DNA of 64,000 nucleotides from Bradyrhizobium sp. 149 (GTDB taxonomy: Bacteria; Pseudomonadota; Alphaproteobacteria; Rhizobiales; Xanthobacteraceae), in contig NZ_JADPKK010000019.1 in assembly GCF_023073915.1 (NCBI RefSeq), positions 620,001 to 684,000 of the forward strand, written 5' to 3'. The notes under the pieces were generated by a model, which did not search any database, was not told the origin of the DNA, and saw only the letters and a program-made list of their open reading frames with translations. Each line of letters opens with the position of its first letter. Positions within the stretch are counted from its first letter, which is position 1. Both the position numbers and the translations under genes were made by a program. This document shows, in pieces, positions 17,692-26,704 of the stretch.

Positions 17692-18094
17692 AGGAAGGGC
17701 GCCGCACGCAAATCTTCCGCACCGTCGAACTGTCCCCTTCAAAGAAGGAAGAAAGCGAGAGGCGGTCGTTTGCGCAGGCCCAATTGATCGTAGGCAAGCC
17801 GCAGTCAAATCAGGCTCATTACGGCCAGCATGTTGATATCCCCCCTATTCGAGCGAGGAGGCGCAATTCTGTTCTCCTATCTGGTCTTCGAATGGCCTGG
17901 GTGGAACATGTCCTCCGCCTACCTGATCGTCACAGGTCTTGCCACGGCCATGACGGTGCCGCTCCTCAACGAGGAGCAGCGCGCCTCGGTCAGCGGTCAA
18001 GATGCAGGTCTGATGTCGCGTAAACCTCGAAGCCTACTTTCAGGCCAAGCAGCGTGACGTCCGCTTTGGGCCGGGCGGCCAAGCTTCCAATCAC
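17692..18094. other. Gene-poor stretch with a possible membrane-protein remnant
   Basis: About 400 bp between the MarR-type gene and the small gene at 18095. A plus-strand frame at 17830-18057 (75 codons) contains hydrophobic segments (GAILFSYLVFEWPGW and SSAYLIVTGLATAMTVPLLN) that look like the last helix of an MFS-type transporter. I regard it as a probable fragment of a lost transporter gene; the evidence is weak. Nothing else is visible. Confidence 0.25.
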
Positions 18095-18349
18095 TCAACT
18101 CAGGTCAACTGTCGCCTCGCTCCGGGCTCCGCGGTTATCATCGATGACAGCCGTCACGCCATTGACGAAACCTTGACACTCAGCGTGCGTCTTAAACGTG
18201 CCCTTGTACTTCCCGAATAGGAAGACGGTTCGGCCGTAACCCTTTCCGAAAAAGTATTGGCCGACGTGTCTGCCGCCTTCGTGTTTGAGCTCAATGCTAC
18301 CAAGGCTTTGCACTGACTTGAGGTCTGTCTCGGGTAGCTTGATCCGCAC
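18095..18349 (-). CDS. Small hypothetical protein
   Basis: An 84-residue protein starting with GTG at 18349, preceded by GGAG at proper spacing. The sequence is globular and mixed alpha/beta in character (SLGSIELKHEGGRHVGQYFF, GRTVFLFGKYKGTFKTHAEC) with no signal peptide or known domain. Function unknown. It stands alone on the minus strand. Confidence 0.45.
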   Translation of the reverse strand: MRIKLPETDLKSVQSLGSIELKHEGGRHVGQYFFGKGYGRTVFLFGKYKGTFKTHAECQGFVNGVTAVIDDNRGARSEATVDLS

Positions 18350-18498
18350 ATCCGTCTCCGCTATTCAGGCCGGCTCCCAAATCCTATCATGAACTAGGTG
18401 GAGTTCACACTTAGCGGCAGAGCGGCTAGTCGCCTCTTAGAAGAGGCCACGCATCTACGGAATGTTAGCGGCCAACGTAAACCGGCTGGCCTAACAGA

Positions 18499-18891
18499 TC
18501 AGCGCTTTGCCGCGTTATCCGCCAGTTCCATCGCCAAATCCAGAGCTGCAACCCCAATTTGATCCAAAGAATTAGATCTGCAGCGCCGGTCCATCCAAGC
18601 GACGATCGCTGTGAAATCGCCCCCGCCGACAATTTCCCTGTCGGCCCCCACATTTAGCCCGCTGACGAAGCCCACAACCCAGGATTCAAACGCTGCTTTA
18701 ACCACCGGGTTCTTCTTCCTATTCATCCAGGCGGTACAAGATTGCGAGCCGGCGCCGACGATGGTTGATCCGGCGTTCAGGCACGTTATCGGCAGAAGTA
18801 GCATCACCACAATGGCAAGCGCGCGCTTCACTTTTTCCTCGAACCGAAAACGGCTAACGTCAAGCAGGTTAAATCTGTCAATTGCTCGCAT
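18499..18891 (-). CDS. Putative exported protein, hypothetical
   Basis: About 130 residues from the Met at 18891. A hydrophobic segment (ALAIVVMLLLPITCLNAG) near residues 23-40 looks like a signal peptide. The mature part contains GSQSCTAWMNRKKNP, WVVGFVSGLN and AWMDRRCRSNSLDQIG, a Cys-containing pattern I recognise from small secreted rhizobial proteins of unknown function. Two cysteines could form a disulfide in the periplasm. A longer frame starts at 18945. Function unknown. Confidence 0.55.
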   Translation of the reverse strand: MRAIDRFNLLDVSRFRFEEKVKRALAIVVMLLLPITCLNAGSTIVGAGSQSCTAWMNRKKNPVVKAAFESWVVGFVSGLNVGADREIVGGGDFTAIVAWMDRRCRSNSLDQIGVAALDLAMELADNAAKR

Positions 18892-18967
18892 CAGCTTAGA
18901 TCCGCCGGTCTGACCTCCAATAAAGCCAGCCCGCGCCGGGGGCATAGGCTTTGGCTGATGGGGACCG

Positions 18968-19891
18968 TCACACCTGGACTCTGCGGGATTTCTGCTCGAT
19001 CCGCGCCCACAATGAGATTACGTTGCGCTGACGCTGTGCATGATCAGCGTCAGCCTCTCCAAAGGAACGGCACAGCGCCGCGAGTACGTCCACCCTGGGA
19101 TCACGGGCGTTCGGCGAATTCTGCCGTACGGAAACGAAAGGATCAGGCTGATCTAAGAAGCCGCACTGCGGGGCTGCAGTCATCTTGAAGCAAGTACGCG
19201 AGGCTCGGCTGTTCACGCGCAGCGCGATGGGCGGCAAGTTCTTTGCAGTGAAGATCGCCTCCCATGAGACCGTTTCGTCATCCGACGGACCGCTGACGAC
19301 CGACGACTCTACGTCGTCGTAGCCGAGCTCAGCGAAAAGCGCGATGAGATGGATGCCATAGAAGCGGAGCGCGCCGCCTCCGCTGGAGTCGAACCGCTTC
19401 CAATTCACGATGTTGGCCCGATAGTGATGAGCCATGAAGCTCCAGTCCAATGAAAGGCGATCGATTCTTTGTCCTAAGATGGTGCGGAGCCGCGCCGCCC
19501 ATGGCAAGAAGCGGAAAGTATAGCCGACGCGATACCGCTTGCCAGTGCGCTCAAACAGGTCGGCGAGCTGCGAGGCAAGCTGCGGCGTGGGCGCGATCGG
19601 CTTCTCGACTACGAAATCGCGAATTCTAGTTTTCGTCAAGCGAGCGATCCAGTCCACCTGATCGGCGGGACGAAGCGCCAGTACCGCGCCGCTTGCTTGC
19701 GCCAGCGCCTCGTCCCTATCGGCGCACCAGATCACCTCGTGCAGATATTGAGCCAGCTCACTTCGGCCACCGACCACGGCAGCGTAGCGCTCCGGCAGCG
19801 CCACTTTAATCCCGCACTCGATCAGCGCGGGCAGATATCCATACATACCGAAGCCCGACCCGAGGATCGTGAAGACGGGTGCCTCAGGCAT
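18968..19891 (-). CDS. Gfo/Idh/MocA family oxidoreductase
   Basis: A 307-residue NAD(P)-dependent oxidoreductase. The N-terminal Rossmann motif is slightly unusual (FTILGSGFGMYGYLPALIE), and the family block DFVVEKPIAPT carries the conserved Lys of EKP near residue 96. It lies downstream of a sugar C-methyltransferase (8-bp overlap), rfbG and rfbF, so it is probably the reductase acting on a CDP-4-keto sugar after C-methylation. The substrate and stereochemistry cannot be read. The C-terminal half is short for the family, which often runs to 330-350 residues. Confidence 0.82.
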   Translation of the reverse strand: MPEAPVFTILGSGFGMYGYLPALIECGIKVALPERYAAVVGGRSELAQYLHEVIWCADRDEALAQASGAVLALRPADQVDWIARLTKTRIRDFVVEKPIAPTPQLASQLADLFERTGKRYRVGYTFRFLPWAARLRTILGQRIDRLSLDWSFMAHHYRANIVNWKRFDSSGGGALRFYGIHLIALFAELGYDDVESSVVSGPSDDETVSWEAIFTAKNLPPIALRVNSRASRTCFKMTAAPQCGFLDQPDPFVSVRQNSPNARDPRVDVLAALCRSFGEADADHAQRQRNVISLWARIEQKSRRVQV

Positions 19892-21125
19892 GGAAATCGT
19901 CGGGGCCGAGCACGTCGATCACCGGGCCCCTGTAGCCGTTGTCGGAGAGATATTGGCGGATCTCCCGCGAAATGTGCCAGGCGAGATTGAGCAGAGGCTT
20001 GCTCTGATCGCCATGCGCGAACAACTCGTCGTCGGACGCGATCGGAATGCGAGTGCCGGGTACGTAATGTCCGATCTTGATCGAGCCCGGCTTTTCGTGA
20101 ACCGCGAGGATCTCCTTCTCCGTCAGGCCGAGCAGCTTGACCAGGATGGCGGCGCGGCCGGGAAACGCCTTGGCTCGAATGGGTCCGTGGGCCGCGATGA
20201 TCTTCTTCAGCTCTTCGCCCTTGCGGGCCTTCCAGAGCTCGACGTCGCGCGCGAGTTGGCCAAACTCGACCTGAAAATTGTTCTCGCGGGCGACGACATC
20301 GGCCGCGACGGCATCGTTCCTCACGGCGTGCCCGAGGATGACGCGGATGTTGCCGCCATAGCGCGCGGGAAATTCGACATTGACGATGTCGAGGCCGAGC
20401 GACTTCGCGATGAAGCTGAACGACTTGTACGAATAGGTGCGAGGATGTTCGTGATAGAAAGTATCAAACTGGTGCTGATCCAGCACCGCGCCGAGATAGT
20501 GGTTCTCGATCACGATCACCGTGTCGGGGCCAAGCAACACCTTCAGCGCCGCGAGCACGCCCTTGAGATCCTCGACATGGGCGAACACGTTGGTGAAAGT
20601 GACGATGTCGGGCGTACCGACGCCGCGACGGATTTCGGAAGCAGTCTCTGCACTGAGGTAGTTCTGCACCACGAAATGGCCCTTGGCCGCGGCGTCCTGC
20701 GCCGCACCGGTCGGCTCGATGCCGGCCGTCCTGGCGCCGGCCTCGCGGAAGAAGTCGAGCAGGCTGCCGTCATTGCAGCCGATGTCGAGTGCGGTCTTGC
20801 CGGTCAAGGGTCCCATCCGCTCCGCGCATGTTGCCACGAGACTCTTCATCCCGGAGAGCACGTCGGCCGTGAAGCGCGAGCGATAGTGATAGTCCCCGGG
20901 AAACAGATCCTCCTTCGGGACTTGGAAACGCTGATGGCCGGTGGCGCAGGTCGGACAAAAGTCGATCTTGATCGGGTATTCACGGCACTGACGCGAATCG
21001 CCAGCCGTCACCAGATCGTCGCACAGCGGGTGCTGGCCGAGATCGAGCACCGGCACGAGCTTGTCGCTGCCGCAGACCTCGCAGCTCTTGATCTCGGTGA
21101 GCGGTTGCGTCGACGTGGTGGCCAT
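19884..21125 (-). CDS. Sugar C-methyltransferase, TylCIII/C3-methyltransferase type
   Basis: A 413-residue SAM-dependent methyltransferase with the three-part layout of NDP-hexose C-methyltransferases. First comes an N-terminal zinc-binding domain (CEVCGS near residue 15, CPTCATGH near 55). The SAM-binding core follows (TALDIGCNDGSLLDFF near 130), then a C-terminal domain containing VIENHYLGAVLDQHQFDTFY with HEHPRTYSY, the catalytic-loop signature of TylCIII-like enzymes. These enzymes methylate C3 of 4-ketohexoses. The adjacent rfbF and rfbG genes would provide CDP-4-keto-6-deoxyglucose, so a branched-chain CDP-6-deoxysugar is the likely product. The start at 21125 is 43 bp after rfbG. Confidence 0.87.
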   Translation of the reverse strand: MATTSTQPLTEIKSCEVCGSDKLVPVLDLGQHPLCDDLVTAGDSRQCREYPIKIDFCPTCATGHQRFQVPKEDLFPGDYHYRSRFTADVLSGMKSLVATCAERMGPLTGKTALDIGCNDGSLLDFFREAGARTAGIEPTGAAQDAAAKGHFVVQNYLSAETASEIRRGVGTPDIVTFTNVFAHVEDLKGVLAALKVLLGPDTVIVIENHYLGAVLDQHQFDTFYHEHPRTYSYKSFSFIAKSLGLDIVNVEFPARYGGNIRVILGHAVRNDAVAADVVARENNFQVEFGQLARDVELWKARKGEELKKIIAAHGPIRAKAFPGRAAILVKLLGLTEKEILAVHEKPGSIKIGHYVPGTRIPIASDDELFAHGDQSKPLLNLAWHISREIRQYLSDNGYRGPVIDVLGPDDFHA

Positions 21126-21168
21126 CAGATCGAATCCGGTTGGCGGCCCAAACAGACCGAGAGAGAGT

Positions 21169-22230
21169 CTAGGACCGCTTGGTGTTCATGAAAGCGTCGA
21201 TCTGGTCAACCATCACCGGCCTGATCGCGGCGCGCTGCTCGAATGCCTTGTACCATTCCACCACGGCGGATGCGGCACGATCCAGGCCCCAGCGCGGCGC
21301 CCACCCCAGATGAGCCCGCGCCTTTGAACTGTCCAGTGACAGCAGGCGCGCCTCGTGCGGATGCTGTCCCGGCTGCGCCATCTGCTGCGGCGGAACACCC
21401 CAGAGCACGGCCAGCCGGTCGACCAGCCAGCGCACGGTGCGCACGCTGTCAGCATCGGGACCAAAATTCCATTCGCTGGAGAACGCAGCCGGGTCCCGCC
21501 ACAGGTGCTCGGCGAGCAGCAGATAGCCCGATAGCGGCTCGAGGACGTGCTGCCACGGCCGTACCGCCTCGGGATTCCTCACCGGCACCGGCTGGCGGCT
21601 GCGGATCGCGGCGATGACATCGGGGATCAGACGATCCTGCGCCCAGTCGCCGCCGCCGATCACGTTGCCGGCCCGGACACTGGCAAGCCCGATCTGGCTG
21701 GTTCCACTGAAGAATGACGACCGGTAGGCCTGTGTCACCAGTTCCGCGCAGGCCTTGCTGTTGGAATAGGGATCCTTGCCGCCGAGCGGATCGGTCTCGC
21801 GGTAGCCCCACACCCATTCCTTGTTGTTGTAGCATTTGTCGCTGGTGACGTTGACTAGCACACGTACGCCTGAATTCCGCACGGCCTCGAACACGTGCAC
21901 GGTGCCCATCACGTTAGTGGCGTAGGTGCCGACCGGGTCCTCATAGGACGCTCGCACGATCGCCTGCGCCGCCATGTGAAAGACGATCTCGGGCTGGAAC
22001 CGATCGAACGCCGCCTGGATGGCAGCGGGATCGCGGATGTCGGCGAAAACAGACACGATGTCCCGCTCAGTATGAGCCAGATCGAACAGGTTCGGCGTCG
22101 TCGCGGGCGGCAGCGCGAGACCCGCGACCTCGGCGCCGAGATGGCGTAGCCACGCAACCAGCCAGCCCCCCTTGAATCCGGTATGCCCGGTGACGAGAAC
22201 GCGCTTGCCCGTCCAGAAACCGGCGTTCAT
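21169..22230 (-). CDS. rfbG: CDP-glucose 4,6-dehydratase
   Basis: A 353-residue short-chain dehydrogenase/reductase-fold dehydratase. The nucleotide-binding motif is [20 protein letters not shown] at the N-terminus, characteristic of RfbG. The catalytic YSNSK (YxxxK) lies near residue 155, preceded by [13 protein letters not shown]. It converts CDP-glucose to CDP-4-keto-6-deoxyglucose using bound NAD. The start at 22230 overlaps the rfbF stop in an ATGA, showing translational coupling with its substrate-supplying partner. It is the second gene of the CDP-sugar operon. Confidence 0.95.
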   Translation of the reverse strand: MNAGFWTGKRVLVTGHTGFKGGWLVAWLRHLGAEVAGLALPPATTPNLFDLAHTERDIVSVFADIRDPAAIQAAFDRFQPEIVFHMAAQAIVRASYEDPVGTYATNVMGTVHVFEAVRNSGVRVLVNVTSDKCYNNKEWVWGYRETDPLGGKDPYSNSKACAELVTQAYRSSFFSGTSQIGLASVRAGNVIGGGDWAQDRLIPDVIAAIRSRQPVPVRNPEAVRPWQHVLEPLSGYLLLAEHLWRDPAAFSSEWNFGPDADSVRTVRWLVDRLAVLWGVPPQQMAQPGQHPHEARLLSLDSSKARAHLGWAPRWGLDRAASAVVEWYKAFEQRAAIRPVMVDQIDAFMNTKRS

Positions 22231-22997
22231 GGCCAGCTCTTCCAAGGCGCCTGCCCACTATCCCAGAGCTGTTCGAGGTGCAGCTTGTCCCGCAGCGTGT
22301 CCATCGCCGCCCAGAAGCCGGCGTGACGGTAGGCCGCAAGCTGCCCGTCCTGCGACAGGCGCTTGAGCGGCTCCTGCTCCCAGATGGTGGCGTCGTTGTC
22401 GAGATAGTCGAAGATCGCGGGCTCCAGCACGAAGAAGCCGCCATTGATCCAGCGGCCGTCGCCCCGCGGCTTCTCCTCGAAATGCCGGACCACGTCGTGG
22501 CAGATGTCGAGCGCACCAAACCGCGCCGGCGGCTGGATCGCGGTAACCGTCGCATGACGCCCGTGGGCGCGATGAAAATCGCGCAACGCGTCGATATCGA
22601 CGTCCGCGAGCCCATCGCCATAGGTCATGCAGAACGTCTCCTCGCCTACGTAGTCCTTGACGCGCCTGAGCCGACCGCCGGTCATGGTGTTGAGGCCGGT
22701 GTCGACCAGCGTCACCTTCCAGTGCTCGGCGAATTTGTTGTGCACTTCCATCGCATTGTTGGCGAGGTCGAACGTCACGTCGGCCATGTGCAGGAAGTAG
22801 TTCGCGAAATACTCCTTGATGACATAGGACTTGTAACCGCAGCAGATGATGAACTCGTGGATCCCGTGCGACGAGAAGATCTTCATGATGTGCCACAAGA
22901 TCGGCTTGCCGCCGATCTCGATCATGGGTTTTGGCTTGACGTGGCTCTCTTCGGTGATACGCGTCCCGAATCCGCCCGCCAGAATCACGGCCTTCAT
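22227..22997 (-). CDS. rfbF: Glucose-1-phosphate cytidylyltransferase
   Basis: A 256-residue nucleotidyltransferase with the N-terminal signature [20 protein letters not shown] followed by [20 protein letters not shown]. Length and motifs match RfbF (about 257 aa). It makes CDP-glucose from CTP and glucose-1-phosphate. [14 protein letters not shown] carries the metal-binding Asp, and the rest of the sequence follows the family closely. It is the first gene of the operon rfbF-rfbG-C-methyltransferase-oxidoreductase; the promoter must lie in the 238-bp gap shared with the divergent glycosyltransferase gene at 23236. Confidence 0.96.
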   Translation of the reverse strand: MKAVILAGGFGTRITEESHVKPKPMIEIGGKPILWHIMKIFSSHGIHEFIICCGYKSYVIKEYFANYFLHMADVTFDLANNAMEVHNKFAEHWKVTLVDTGLNTMTGGRLRRVKDYVGEETFCMTYGDGLADVDIDALRDFHRAHGRHATVTAIQPPARFGALDICHDVVRHFEEKPRGDGRWINGGFFVLEPAIFDYLDNDATIWEQEPLKRLSQDGQLAAYRHAGFWAAMDTLRDKLHLEQLWDSGQAPWKSWP

Positions 22998-23235
22998 GCT
23001 CGTACCCGTCCAGCGGAAAACGTCACTTCAGAACGAATAGACCAATCTTGTCAACACGATCTAGCCGTGCCGCCCTACTCTTCGAGCGGTTGAAGTTGTT
23101 GGCTTACCTGCTAAAGAAACGATTGAAAGATGGCAACCCCACCACCGGCGCGCCAAACCCGCCTGGGGTGGCTGCCATCCGCCTGATTCCGAGCCGCGCG
23201 GGACTGATCTCTTTCGATGGACGCCTGGAGGAGTG

Positions 23236-24174
23236 ATGCCGAAAAAGATCAGCCTTGTGACCCCCTGCTACAACGAGGAAGCGGGGATCCGTGAGTCCTA
23301 CGCCGTGGTCAAGGACATCTTCGATCGGGAGCTTCCGGGCTACGAGCGCGAACACATCTTCTGCGACAACGCCTCGACCGACCGGACCGTCGAGATCCTG
23401 AAGGAAATCGCGGCCGAGGACCCCTCGGTCAAGGTCATCGTGAACTCCCGGAATTTCGGCGTGCTCAGGAGCACCTACAACGGCGTGCTGGCCTCCACCG
23501 GCGATGCCACGGTGCTTTTCATGCCGGCCGATTTGCAGGACCCGCCGGCGCTGATCCCGACGTTCGTCAAACACTGGGAGGACGGCTACGAGATCGTGTT
23601 CGGCATCCGGGCGCGGCGTGAGGAGGCGTTCCTCAGCCGCACTGCGCGCCACCTGTACTACAAAGCGATCAGTACCATGTCCTACGTGGACTATCCCGCC
23701 GACGTCGGCGACTACCAGCTGGTCGACCGCAAGGTACTCCACGCCATGAAGCAGTTCGAGGACGTCCAGCCGTTCATGCGCATGATGCCCTTCGAATGCG
23801 GCTTCCGGTCGATCGGCGTACCCTACACTTGGCTCGCGCGGAAGCACGGCATATCGCGCAACCGGCTCTCGAACCTGATCGACCAGGGTCTGCTCGGAGC
23901 CATCAGCTTCTCCACCGTGCCGCTGCGGGTCGCGTTCTTCTTCGGGTTGCTGATCTCGTCGCTAAGTTTCACCTACGCATTCGTCGTGTTCCTCCTCAAG
24001 ATCGCAGGCTTTGATATCGGCCCGCATGGCATTCCCACGATCATCATCGGCCTATTTTTCTTCGGCGGCGTGCAACTCTTCTTCCTCGGCGTGCTTGGCG
24101 AATATATCGTTGCGATCTTCAACCAGGTCCGCAGGAGACCGATCGTGATCGAGAGAGAACGGGTCAACTTCTGA
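23236..24174 (+). CDS. Glycosyltransferase family 2, GtrB/DPM1-like
   Basis: A 312-residue GT2 enzyme opening ISLVTPCYNEEAGIRESYAV, with a DNASTDRT block and the metal-binding region MPADLQDPPALIP. Two C-terminal transmembrane helices (about residues 228-265 and 270-300) match the GtrB/ArnC/dolichol-phosphate-mannose-synthase group, which transfers a sugar to undecaprenyl phosphate on the cytoplasmic face. The start is ATG at 23236 just after GGAGGAG; an overlapping in-frame GTG at 23233 is possible. It is divergent from rfbF. The glycan-modification role is inferred from the family and neighbours. Confidence 0.88.
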   Translation: MPKKISLVTPCYNEEAGIRESYAVVKDIFDRELPGYEREHIFCDNASTDRTVEILKEIAAEDPSVKVIVNSRNFGVLRSTYNGVLASTGDATVLFMPADLQDPPALIPTFVKHWEDGYEIVFGIRARREEAFLSRTARHLYYKAISTMSYVDYPADVGDYQLVDRKVLHAMKQFEDVQPFMRMMPFECGFRSIGVPYTWLARKHGISRNRLSNLIDQGLLGAISFSTVPLRVAFFFGLLISSLSFTYAFVVFLLKIAGFDIGPHGIPTIIIGLFFFGGVQLFFLGVLGEYIVAIFNQVRRRPIVIERERVNF

Positions 24175-24185
24175 GCGAAATGCGC

Positions 24186-24223
24186 TTGGCGGAGCTCAAG
24201 CCAGTTGGCGGAGCTCAAGCCAG
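24186..24223. repeat. Perfect 19-bp tandem duplication
   Basis: The unit TTGGCGGAGCTCAAGCCAG occurs twice without spacing (24186-24204 and 24205-24223), starting 11 bp after the glycosyltransferase stop. It marks the boundary between the glycan genes and the degraded mobile element to the right. It could be a slipped-strand duplication or a trace of an insertion event. Confidence 0.7.
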
Positions 24224-24301
24224 GACTTTAGAAAACGTTGTGCGGCGGCATCCCGTTTGCTAATATGGGGCCTGCTCCAGCGTCAGTTGCGTGCAAGCGT
24301 C

Positions 24302-24508
24302 GTGATCACGTACAAGCAATACCATATCCAGAGATTTGAGCACGGCCATAGCCGCTGGGTTGCCCGTATCACGCGGGCAGACGGCCAAAACATTCGCACC
24401 ATCCTGCCAGCGTCTGAGCATCCCTACCTTGATACGAAGCCGACCGCTTCCCCCGAGGAAGCCGAGGAGCTTGCCAAGGAAGGCATCGAGTTTGGCGGTG
24501 TGGTATAG
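24302..24508 (+). CDS. Small hypothetical protein, rhizobial family
   Basis: About 68 residues from a GTG at 24302 (ITYKQYHIQRFEHGHSRWVA continuing RITRADGQNI). This resembles a family of short proteins I recognise in Bradyrhizobium with a YKQY-I-FE-W-ARI pattern, often in accessory regions. No function is known. The start codon is uncertain because the frame is open to a TTG at 24257. It lies at the left end of the mobile-element region. Confidence 0.5.
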   Translation: MITYKQYHIQRFEHGHSRWVARITRADGQNIRTILPASEHPYLDTKPTASPEEAEELAKEGIEFGGVV

Positions 24509-25037
24509 CGGCCTGCCCTCATAAAGTAGGCCGCAGGGCGTCCGCTCACCGTTTGAGCAGAACCTTTTGGCAAATCAGAGTATTGCCGCGGTTTTGATCC
24601 GCATCGGACCTTTCGGCGGATTAAAGTCCGAGGTCCGATAATAGCTCTCGGCCAACTGTGCGCGCTCACCACATTCGCGGAACTTGCCATCCTTTCGATT
24701 TCCCGAAATACCACTTGCTCCGTCGGGCAAAACAGGAGCTTATAGGGTGCTGGTCCTGCGAAATTAAAAGGGGCAGCCGTGGCAGAGGAACTCCAAGCGT
24801 CTAGCGAGCTGTCGAAGATCGCCCGGCTCAATGGCGACTTCAGGCGAAATTACGGTGTTCTCCTCGGCGCATTTCTTTATCTGAGATCTATCAGCGCCGC
24901 GCGGGGGCGATCCTGGCTTTGGGCCGGCTTGGCATCGATCATCTGCTCAGTTGTGCTGAATTGGGTCAGCAAGCATATCTCTTCGTGGTCTAGTTGGTGA
25001 TACGATCGACTTGCAAGCAACGTAGCGGAGGCAAAGC
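24509..25037. other. Gene-poor stretch before the recombinase
   Basis: About 530 bp. A plus-strand frame at 24779-25000 (73 codons, GTG start) contains a hydrophobic segment (SWLWAGLASIICSVVLNWVS) and could encode a one-helix membrane peptide, but I do not recognise it and give it about 0.25. Nothing else is visible except a reasonable ribosome-binding site for the recombinase (GGAGGCAAAGC) at the right end. Confidence 0.3.
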
Positions 25038-26171
25038 ATGGCCAACGCACTGATCGTTCGCCCTCGGGCAGATGTTTTGTCCCTGACAAGAACTGGGCGT
25101 GCGGCCCAATACGTGCGCATGTCAACGGACCACCAGCGATACTCGACACAAAACCAAGCGGCTGCCATCGCCGTCTATGCCGCGCAGCACGATCTGGATC
25201 ATTGTTCGCACCTACACGGACGAGGGTCGGAGCGGTCTTCGCATTCACCGCCGCCAAGGTTTGATCGAGCTGATTGACGACGTCCGCAGCGGCCGGGCGG
25301 ACTTTTATCACATCCTTGTCTATGACGTCAGCCGCTGGGGAAGTTCCAGGATGTCGACGAGAGCGCGTATTACGAGTTCACCTGCCGTCAGGCTAGGATC
25401 AAGGTCTGCTACTGCGCCGAAGAATTCGACAACGACGGTAGTGTGATCGCAAGCATCGTGAAAAATCTCAAGCGAGTGATGGCGGCCGAATACTCAAGAG
25501 AACTTTCGGTCAAGGTTCACGCCGGCGCCTGCCGCGTGGCGAGCCTTGGCTTCAAGCAGGGCGGCGCCATCAGTTACGGGCTCAAGCGCGAATTGGTTGA
25601 TGAAAACCGCTGCTCGAGAGGTATAATTCTGGGCAGCGGACAGCGCAAACATTTGCAGACCGACCGGGTTCTCGTCCAGCCCGGACCGCAGCACGAGCAG
25701 CAGATCGTCGCCCAGATTTTTCGGGAGTATGTTGTCCGACGACGGTCGCAAGCCTCGATCGTACGTTTGCTCAACAAGGAACAAGTTTCCAATCACCGGG
25801 GCACACCATGGTCCGAAGGGATGATCCGCATACTGAGCAACGAAGCCTATATCGGCAACAGCGTCTATAATCGCAAGTCGTTTCGGCTCAAACAGGTGAT
25901 GAAAAAGAACCCACCTGAATTATGGGTCAGAGCGACTGGGCTCTATGAGCCAATCGTTGACAGAAGCGTTTTCTTCAAAGCTCAAGAGCTCCTGAAAGAA
26001 CAGTATGTCAGGCTTTCAGACGAGCATTTGTTGAAGAAGCTGCGAGACGCGCTCGCAGCAAATGGGAAGTTGAGCGTCTCGATAATGGCGGCGACAGAGG
26101 GCATGCCGAGCCCGCCTCTCTATGCATACCGTTTCGGCAGCCTGCGGGAAGCCTTCCGCCGGGTTGGTTAA
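25038..26171 (+). pseudogene. Serine site-specific recombinase, double frameshift
   Basis: A large serine recombinase (resolvase-type N-terminal domain, then Recombinase domain) in three pieces. Residues 1-54 (AAQYVRMSTDHQRYSTQNQA, with the nucleophile Ser in VRMS) are in one frame. IIVRTYTDEGRSGL to DVRSGRADFYHILVYDVSRWG is in the +1 frame, and the rest (ASIVKNLKRVMAAEYSRELS through the SNHRGTPWSEGMIRILSNEA Recombinase domain to 26171) is back in the first. The joins fit one extra C near 25200 and one missing G near 25343. Recombinases of this class integrate or excise mobile DNA. As read, the gene encodes no functional protein. The 5' end has a good ribosome-binding site. It defines the region as an old integrated element. 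Confidence 0.88.
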
Positions 26172-26618
26172 GTGAACTCTGATCGCGATTTTGATTACCT
26201 CGACGCGCGCCGACAATCTGATGCTGAATTGCTGCAACAAGCATCGAAGCTTGCCACGCGCATTCGAGCACTTGGCGCTGCGGCGGTCTTCGACGGGGGC
26301 ACCAAAGTGATGACTATTGACAGCAGGCTCGCCATTTCCCTTCGGATGGCTCGCTATTACATCGCGCCGCGACACGCGCCCGCCTGGCTGGTACATCGAC
26401 GGATTATCGAACCCGCCGAGCTCATCTTGGCGCTGAGACTGGATCCAGCAACAAACAGGCAGGTGACCGACTATTTCCTCTTACCGTTGAGTGAAATGGC
26501 CAAGCAGCGAATTAATCTCACGGCAACGCCTCGCTCCCGATTTGCGAGCTATCGTTGCCCCACAATTGAGGACGTCTTGCGAGCAATCATGACCAAAGTG
26601 GCGGCCCTCTCGACATAA
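26172..26618 (+). CDS. Hypothetical protein downstream of the recombinase
   Basis: A 148-residue protein beginning at GTG 26172, immediately after the recombinase stop (TAA, then GTG), so it was probably co-translated with the recombinase. The sequence is helical and charged (DARRQSDAELLQQASKLATR, RLAISLRMARYYIAPRHAPA) with no domain I recognise. An accessory role in recombination is plausible from position only. Confidence 0.55.
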   Translation: MNSDRDFDYLDARRQSDAELLQQASKLATRIRALGAAAVFDGGTKVMTIDSRLAISLRMARYYIAPRHAPAWLVHRRIIEPAELILALRLDPATNRQVTDYFLLPLSEMAKQRINLTATPRSRFASYRCPTIEDVLRAIMTKVAALST

Positions 26619-26704
26619 CGGCTGTACGAGGCCACTGCACGATGCTGCGTCACAAGACATTCGCCACGTCTGGTGATTTGCTTCGCCTCTCCTGAGAGGC
26701 TTGT

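Noticed and set aside
19869..21191. Plus-strand open frame of about 440 codons opposite the C-methyltransferase gene
   Set aside because: Antisense shadow; the minus-strand protein has zinc, SAM-binding and catalytic motifs in the right order.
25038..26171. Programmed ribosomal frameshifting in the recombinase gene
   Set aside because: No slippery heptamer or downstream structure is apparent at the joins, two opposite shifts would be needed, and neighbouring mobile-element genes show similar damage; mutation or sequence error is simpler.
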